Positions 57,540 through 64,000 of a stretch of 64,000 bases of DNA are shown piece after piece. Positions within the stretch are counted from its first letter, which is position 1; every line of letters starts with the position of its first letter. This stretch comes from Acanthococcus lagerstroemiae (Eukaryota > Arthropoda > Insecta > Hemiptera > Eriococcidae): positions 56,705,946 through 56,769,945 of the forward strand of contig CM063110.1 of assembly GCA_031841125.1 (NCBI GenBank), in the 5' to 3' direction. The notes beneath the pieces were generated by a model, which was not told the DNA's origin, did not search any database, and saw only the letters and a list, made by a program, of their open reading frames with translations. The translations under genes were made by a program, and so were the position numbers.

Positions 57540-58150
57540 TGTCGACCTGTCGGCTGTTGTTCTTCTATAATCTCAGTGATTAACCATGCAGTTGCACTTG
57601 AGTGTCTACAGAACAATAACACAACAGTACATGTACATGTGTCTAGTAGTGTTCTCATATTGTGTCTTCCCGAACAATACACAACTGCACGTCAGTAGGT
57701 ATACCGTTGTCATGTTTCATTGCGCAGAATACCAACAGCAATTGCACTTGCGTCAATTATTTTCATACTATGGTTAGCGGAACAGCAGTGTAACTATAGC
57801 TGTATACTTGTACAGAACAATGACACAACGGCAAGTGTGTCTAGTGTTCTCATACTGTGTCTCCCCAAACATAATACAACTGCACTTGAGTCGATTATTT
57901 TCATACAGTGGCTAGCGGAACAGCAGTGTGTAACTGCACTTGTACAGAACAGTGACACAACAGCACGTGTGACTAGTGTTCTCACATTGTGTCCTCCCGA
58001 ACAAGACAACTGCACTTGAGTATACTGTTGTAATACTGCATTGCGCAGAATAATAATGGCGCAACTGCACTTGAAAGTCGATTATTTTCATACTGTGGCT
58101 AATGCGGATTAGCAATGTAACTGCACTTGAGTTGACTGTTTCTATCCGGT
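57540..58150. repeat. Minisatellite-like complex repeat
   Basis: Imperfect units share AACTGCACTTGAGT, GATTATTTTCATAC.GTGGCTA, GCGGAACAGCAGTGT, CTTGTACAGAACA.TGACACAA and CTAGTGTTCTCATA. GATTATTTTCATAC-type anchors lie near 57752, 57892 and 58078, so spacing is irregular (about 140 and 185 bp). Shared words in both orientations generate several stop-poor frames that are not genes. Confidence 0.8.
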
Positions 58151-60423
58151 ATTTAACGAAATAAAGATACAGGTAACTAGTACCAATTTTCATACAGTTT
58201 GTATGACCAACGACGACTGTAGATTAATGATTTTACAAAAATCCCAGAATATCAAACTCTGTTGAGAACTCTACAGCAGATTTCCAATTAATTAAGCATA
58301 GTTTCACAATTCCAAAAGTACTTCTTCACGATCACTGTGATCTGTAATAACTGAAATTTCTAATCATGTTTCCTAAGAATTTCACTTTTTGTAGTTACGT
58401 TGTTATTCTACCAGATGCGATTATATTTAAGGTATGACTTACGTATTTACTTTTCTCATTGATATGAAGAATTTGAATTTTATGAATGATTGAATAGATC
58501 CACTAACCTGGTATCAAGACTGACAATCTGAAACAGAAAATAAAAATCATAAATAGAAAACTTCGATGTTCGGCTCCTAGTCATGTACATTTATTTCTAC
58601 CTAAGCTTTTTAGTCTACCTACAGTGAACTAGTTAACTTATACACGTGAGCCACTTTCCCTGTTTCGAACGATGCTCCGACCCAGATTTTTAAGCATTTT
58701 TCGTCGCCGTATTTTCACAGTGAGAAGAAAACAATCTACAAGAGCTACTTGTACATTCTGGCTCGTTCGTGTACGTCGAGCTACTTCACTCCGATTTATT
58801 GTATTTTTCTCCATCAGCTTTCACGAAAAATTAAAGCATTCGTTCGAACAACGCTTCGACGCGCTCACGTGCTTCCTGCATTTACAGATTTTACGAGTGG
58901 GACAAAAAAAAAAAAAAAAAATATACTCAGGAATATAATATGTAGACTATATTCCGTCAGAATTATTGACACACGGGAGAATTTATTCACGGCACGAGCG
59001 AGTTAAATGAGCGCCATATTATTTGGAAAACGCTGTTCAGCGAGCTTAAAATTTGAAGAACATAAATACTGGGGCGCGCAGGAAACGTGTGCGGCTGCAG
59101 AACTGGAATTTGACGAAAATACTCGGCGAATGGGACTCGGGAACAGGAATTGGAATGGGGACAAATACCGAGGACGGAAAAAAGGTGGCGTGTATTTTAT
59201 TGTAATTCGATTGGGAAAATAACAGCGTTACAGCAGGAATATTGAAAGGTGCCAGCATTTCACTCTTGTTTTGAATGTTCGCGAATTGCTGCAGCGACAA
59301 CAGGGGCGTATATTTTTCGCTATATCGCATGTCTATCGCGATAGCGATCATTTGACGTACTTTGGTGATAGTTTCTGGAAACCGTAGGCTGTTGTATTTC
59401 ATAGCAAAAATGTTTTGGCAGGCGTCAGTGCAATGTCTTCTCGTCGCCAGAAACGAACTTACACGTGAAAAACAGAAAGAATGATCGGTTTGTAAACCCG
59501 AAGGACGTCCACACCCAAAAGTAGACATAAATAATACTTGACCAAGCATGAAGGACTCCGACCGACAGTCAGTTCAAGGTCGAACCATTTCCTCCACAAT
59601 CGAGGTAAAAACCAAAATGCCCATTGTCCAGATCGCAAAGCTAAAAGCTACATTCTTCAAGGTTAGACGTTTAGGTCGAGAGCCTACGAGCCGAGTAACG
59701 TGATCTCGTTCAAAGACTATTCAAAAGGGATTTAGAAGTTATAACTTCCTTTCTCCAAATTAAATAGCAATCAACCGAGCAAGGATACTCAGGTTCAATG
59801 CGGCTGGTGTGGAAAATCTCCCTCCTGTATTACATAAATTTCTCAAGTTTGTCAAGATCAAAGAAGTTTCTACCCACGATATGAGCAAATAAGTCCAAAA
59901 AAAAACATCAGCTATATACAAACTGAAGCAGAAATATTTTTCGGGTTTTTGTAAGCCGCCGAATGTTTTTTTTTAATTCTCGAGAACCTTCATACTCTGG
60001 AGCGATATTGTTAAAATGCAAATAAAAAGAAGCAATAACGTCGCTCAATTCCGGTAGAATGAAACTTCATCCGGATATTGTCTCGCATCGGCATTTCAGC
60101 TAGCAAAAGCTGCTTCGAGCTTGATGTTCGAATAGAACATATCAAGGAAGAAAGGAAATTCGAACCTCTACCTGATTCGGTCGACATCCTGCTTACGTTA
60201 TTTCCATGTTGTTATCGTGTTCGTTTATTACACGGATAAAGAATGATCTCCATCGTAAACTCAAATTCTACGGCAGTTATAAAATATAAACGACGATAAC
60301 TCTTTATGCGATATTATCAAATTTGCTTATAACATGCAAATGAGCAGACTGGCGTTCCTGAGAAGTGTGACAAATTCGGGCACTGTATGACTGGACACAG
60401 TATACCTCGAGAGTGGTCATCAG
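58151..60423. other. Unassigned intergenic stretch
   Basis: I see no recognisable gene or structured repeat. Frames of 60-170 codons here (for example 58672-58938 plus, 59007-59222 plus and 59549-59046 minus) overlap each other and lack any familiar motif. A poly-A run lies at about 58904-58920. Confidence 0.4.
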
Positions 60424-60604
60424 CAGCGGATTAACCCTTTCTGGCGTAGGAAGTAAGATAAAAATTGGCGCCCTCACGATAATGCGAAGTACTATACCGC
60501 CCTCTGCAGAGTGTTGAAAAAAAATTTTCGCCCCCTGATGACGCAGTTCTCTTTTCCGCGCCCTAAGCAAATGCTCCCCATGCTTACGTGTTAATCCGTT
60601 CCTG
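60424..60604. mobile_element. Small hAT-like MITE
   Basis: The left end CAGCGGATTAACCC and the right end GTTAATCCGTTCCTG are imperfect inverted repeats with hAT-style CAG/CTG termini. It is 181 bp, non-coding, and has GGCGCCC-rich centre motifs. No target duplication is visible. Confidence 0.5.
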
Positions 60605-60940
60605 CTAGTCATACGGAATATTGGACGATATTGCTCCGTTACTGCATATTATGTAGCTGAGATGTCTGCGAGTGTAAGTTTTTTAACCATAAAGTTTCCT
60701 CTACCTCTTTAAAGACATTAAGTATGCCCTGAAGCCATTGTGAACTTCGGTGTCGTTACAAGAGTGTCCGTTATTTTTCACATTTTCCGAAAATTGGGTA
60801 GGGTACTCCTGATCTTGTTCCTTATTATAAGGTAGTATTGCTACAAAATTTTCAATTATATTTCGTACCGCAAACTACTTGAAATTTTACACAGGATTTA
60901 CGTAAGTAGTCCAGTAGACAGAGCAAAAAAGTGGGGTCTG

Positions 60941-61311
60941 CTGGAAAAAATTCCGAAGTTAATAGAACTTATACAGGTTGTTTGGGGATGCTGTGGGATG
61001 ACTCTGTCAAGTTTTCCACCTCGAGGACCCTGTGCTAACTTGAGGAGGGCCAGAAAAACCTTTAAATTTTCGGACTTTCTTCGGTTTTTCGCTCATAACT
61101 TCTAAACTAAGCGGGTTTTGAACAAAACGTTCATTTTCAATGTTGTAGAGCATTAAATTTGCTATAATTTTGTATGCATAAACTTTTCCCTAAACCTAAT
61201 ATTGACCGAGATACAGCCGATCAGAGTTAGAGAAATTTTTCTCAAAATGGCAAAAATTAGCCAAAAACGAAGGTTTTGGCCGTCTAACTATCAATTACCA
61301 TCAGTTCTATG
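60941..61311. repeat. Left terminal inverted repeat of FEN-like element
   Basis: It starts GGAAAAAATTCCGAAGTTAA and ends ACCATCAGTTCTATG. It is the reverse complement of 63239-63612 with roughly 85-90 percent identity by eye and small indels. Confidence 0.85.
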
Positions 61312-61466
61312 TATATCGGTAAGAATACGCGAGACCCATCTACTCCTCAACTTTCGAAAACCAAATACATCATGAATTATTCGCCACACAGAGCAATGAG
61401 AGCAATCTGACAATTGCAATCGAAAACACATTTCCCGCGTTGACATTCTTCGATATTTTCCCAACA

Positions 61467-62967
61467 GATCGGGTATCCGTTGAAAAGCAGTAAATCGAAA
61501 CTGTATGATGCATTCCTTCCCATCGCCGGTGAAGTAGACTTCGGCGCCAGAAAATGCAATGTCATTGATGGAGGGTTCCTGCTACATAGGGTGGTTGGGA
61601 CGAAGTCAAGCGAAGCAATATTCCAGGTAGTCTGCCAAAACTACGTGGACTACATCAAAAAGGCACTTTGGGAGCAATGCCATAGTGGTTTTTGATGGTT
61701 ATCCTAGTGGGATAAGCTACCAAAGCACCAATGCAGTAGAAAGTTATCGGCGTTCCTTGCTGAACCCCTCTACCAAGTTTGTGTTCTCGAAGACCACCTC
61801 AGTCAGCACCATCACGCAGGCAAAATTTCTCTTCAACGACAAAAAGAAGATGAATTTCATAACGATGCTGAAGGGTGAACTGCAAGCCAAGGGGATCCAA
61901 GTCCAGCAGACAGTAGAAGATGCTGATGTGCTGATCGTACAGACTGCGGTCTCAGTTGTCGAGGAGTACGACAGTGTCGTCATTACAGGGGAGGACATTG
62001 ATCTTCTGGTGCTGCTGAATGCTTTGGGGTTTTCAAAAAAAAAGTCTACTTCCAGAAGAGTGGAAGGGTAACACCCTAGCCGTACTCTATTCTTCCCACT
62101 CTTTCAAACATGGGCCACAGAACATACTCTTCCTGCACGCGATAAGTGGGTGCGACACCACCTCAGCACCACTTGGAATTGGGAAGAAGAAGGTGATACA
62201 GACGTATCAGAAGAACCTCGCGGCCTCTCCGAGATGTTGGAGATTTTCAAGGACATCCAGACAGCTCCAGCTCAAATTGCTGACGTTGGAGAGAAGTTCT
62301 TGGTGAAACTGTATGGAGAGAACATTGAACGTGACAACCTCGATGACCTGAGATACCGCATTTTCACCACTGTCGTGGCAAAGCCGAAATGCACACTTAC
62401 TAGACTGCCACCAGCCAGAGATGCCGCTATGTACCATTCATTCAGGACTTACCAACAAGTCCAGACGTGGATGGGAGAAAGCCAAGGGGTTTACAAGAAG
62501 TTGCCATCTGCTTGGGGATGGAAGATAACCAAACGAGGTGGGTAGTAATATGCTCGTCATCTTGAAGTACATTTTTCATTCTTAAAATCCCCTCATTATT
62601 ATTTATTCTTGTAACAAAGTCACCAATATTAATTGAGTGATTAATATGTTCACAGGTGTGGTTCCCATCACCACAACAATGGATGCTGACCCAGAACAGC
62701 TGCAAGTGCACAACTGGTTGCGCCACCGCTGGCGGCAGCTGTAAAACGGCTGGTCTGTTGTGCTCCGCAGTATGTAAGCACTGCGTGGGCACAGCATGCG
62801 AAAACAGCCCTCAGCCTGACACCAACGGAGTTGATACTGACGACGAGAGTGAGGAAAATCTCCCACTTACGCCTGCACCAGACATGTCCATGAACCCCGG
62901 CCACATTGACGACGACGAGGATGGTGCAGCAGCCCCCAAGCGCTCCAAATTGTTGGTGGCCTCATGA
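61467..62967 (+). pseudogene. FEN/PIN-like nuclease with CXC-like C-terminus, decayed
   Basis: Across frames the motifs are, in order: KLYDAFLPIAGEVDFGARKC, VVFDGYPSG (compare FDGKP of FEN1/XPG nucleases), EDADVLIVQTA (compare the E-A-E acidic site), VVITGEDIDLLVLL (compare TEDSDLLVFG), LHAISGCDTTSA (compare LLGCDY), and LRYRIFTTVVAKPKC. A likely intron (about 62537-62656) follows, then a CXC-like cysteine cluster (C-X-C-X3-G-C ... C-X6-C-X3-C-X2-C-X5-C) and an acidic tail ending at 62967. Frame changes occur near 61672, 62036-62043, 62070, 62216 and 62695, and the N-terminus seems missing. The domain order is one I recall from uncharacterised animal proteins. Nuclease activity is an inference; this copy is dead. 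Confidence 0.6.
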
Positions 62968-63238
62968 AGTTTTTATACATAAATCGTATATACTTGTATT
63001 ATTGTACATACTACCATTATTCTTATATCAATTATAGTCTTTAATTAATTCTTGGTTTTTATTCATTTATTTCAACTACCTGATCTATGTTTATTGGGGT
63101 TCAGGGCTGACAGGAATTTACAGTAGGGTGATGACCTGCCACTATAACATTGAAATAACTACACTTCACAAAAACAGGCACTTGGTCAGCTGATCCCCCC
63201 CCCCGTGTTCCAGCATGTCGACATTGATGAATTATTAC

Positions 63239-63612
63239 CATAGAACTGATGGTAATTGATAGTTAGAGGGCCAAAACCTTCGTTTTTGGCCAATTTCTGC
63301 CATTCTGAGAAAATTTCTCCAACTTTGATCGGCTGTATCTCGGTTAATATTAGGTTTGGGAAAAAGTTTATACAAACACAATTATACATAGCAAACTGAA
63401 TGCTCTACAACTTTGAAAGTAAACGTTTGGGTTGAAAACCACTTAGTTTAGAAGTTATGAGCGGAAACCTGAAGAAAGTCCGAAAATTTTGAGGTTTTTC
63501 GGCCCTCCCCAAGTTAGCACAGAGTCCTTGAGGTGGAAAAACTTAACGGAGTCATCCCACAGCATCCCCAAACAACCTGTAAAAGCTCCATTAACTTCGG
63601 AATTTTTTCCAG
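63239..63612. repeat. Right terminal inverted repeat of FEN-like element
   Basis: The partner of 60941-61311 in inverted orientation. It starts CATAGAACTGATGGTAATTG and ends ACTTCGGAATTTTTTCC. Confidence 0.85.
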
Positions 63613-63638
63613 GTACAATGTACATATCTACTGGACTA

Positions 63639-64000
63639 AAGGAATTCACTGGTAAAGTAGACCTCGATAATCCAGATCTTTCAATTTTTCACCTGGTGTA
63701 AATACAAAATTTCGAAATGAGGAACCCTGAAACACCCGACCCTGAAGAAAATTGAAACAAAAAACATCCGATAAATTCTGATCAGTCTTAAAAAACTGAA
63801 TTAGGGGAAAAAAATTAATTTTTCCGCCTGATGCAGGGTTCAAAATCCAGACTGTTGCACATGCTTCAGTGGAACTTGGCTTTCGCCAGCCTTGGGTCAG
63901 GGATTAAGAGGTCCGGACAAAAAATTTTTCTAAATATCTATCTTTCAATATCAACTAATTTATTTAAATCAGTATAAGAACTAGACAAAACACTAAAAGT
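63639..64000. other. Right edge of window, unassigned
   Basis: No gene is recognised. Part may still belong to the outer end of the FEN-like element. Confidence 0.35.

Larger units (their letters stand above)
60908..63638. mobile_element. Long-TIR DNA element carrying a FEN/PIN-like gene
   Basis: The element is about 2.7 kb. Inverted repeats of about 370 bp lie at 60941-61311 and 63239-63612, with the pairing continuing weakly outward to AGTCCAGTAGA (60909) and TCTACTGGACT (63628). The interior is occupied by one decayed gene on the plus strand that has no resemblance to DDE transposases. True outer ends and a target duplication could not be fixed; weak outward similarity may run as far as about 60780 and 63770. 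It may be a DNA transposon with an unusual nuclease, or a gene mobilised by other machinery. Confidence 0.7.

Noticed and set aside
57720..58193. Frames of 73-99 codons in the repeat block
   Set aside because: They are explained by the complex repeat, with similar frames on both strands.
58672..59549. Several overlapping frames of 70-167 codons
   Set aside because: They occur on both strands over the same bases, end in homopolymer-coded residues and show no familiar domain.

Overview
This is nuclear DNA from an arthropod, very probably an insect. The evidence is two intron-rich alpha/beta-hydrolase genes of the intracellular insect carboxylesterase type, spliced with GT/AG introns, plus animal-type transposons (non-LTR retrotransposons, mariner, hAT-like, many MITEs). 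The base composition is AT-rich with long homopolymers. I cannot name the order with confidence. There is nothing bacterial, no CRISPR array, no rRNA and no convincing intact tRNA gene.

The backbone is a head-to-tail carboxylesterase array on the + strand. Gene A (1107-22252) and gene B (23419-37664) each resolve into ten exons with identical intron positions and phases, encoding about 532 and 527 residues. Both keep the Ser-Glu-His triad and the HGG oxyanion motif. A third copy (C, 41108-41240) survives only as a frameshifted first exon. A non-LTR retrotransposon (41245-44540) sits within a few bases of that exon's splice donor, and I found no further exons downstream.

The introns and intergenic DNA are packed with mobile DNA. 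Gene A intron 1 (12 kb) holds a 6.46-kb fold-back element (6794-13255) with 1.5-2.1 kb inverted arms, about 150-bp internal tandem repeats and a 9-bp target duplication, and it carries mariner and hAT-like debris. Intron 4 is almost wholly three adjacent inverted-repeat elements. Intron 8 holds an extremely AT-rich block and a hAT-like element full of degenerate short repeats. Gene B intron 1 holds a 2.1-kb near-palindrome split by an insertion that itself carries a hAT-type MITE with a perfect 8-bp target duplication.

From 38 kb onward the window is mostly transposon: a LINE RNase H remnant (38.0-39.2 kb), a MITE, the 41-44.5 kb LINE, two related TIR copies (44.8 and 46.7 kb), a double hAT-like insertion (48.0-50.5 kb) and a 5'-truncated, decayed R1-like LINE (52.8-55.7 kb). 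The R1-like LINE lies inside what looks like an unrecognised small multi-exon gene (50.6-56.0 kb). After a minisatellite-like block (57.5-58.2 kb), a 2.7-kb element with about 370-bp terminal inverted repeats (60.9-63.6 kb) encloses a decayed gene with FEN/PIN-like nuclease motifs and a C-terminal cysteine-rich CXC-like region. That element is the best candidate here for an under-described mobile system.
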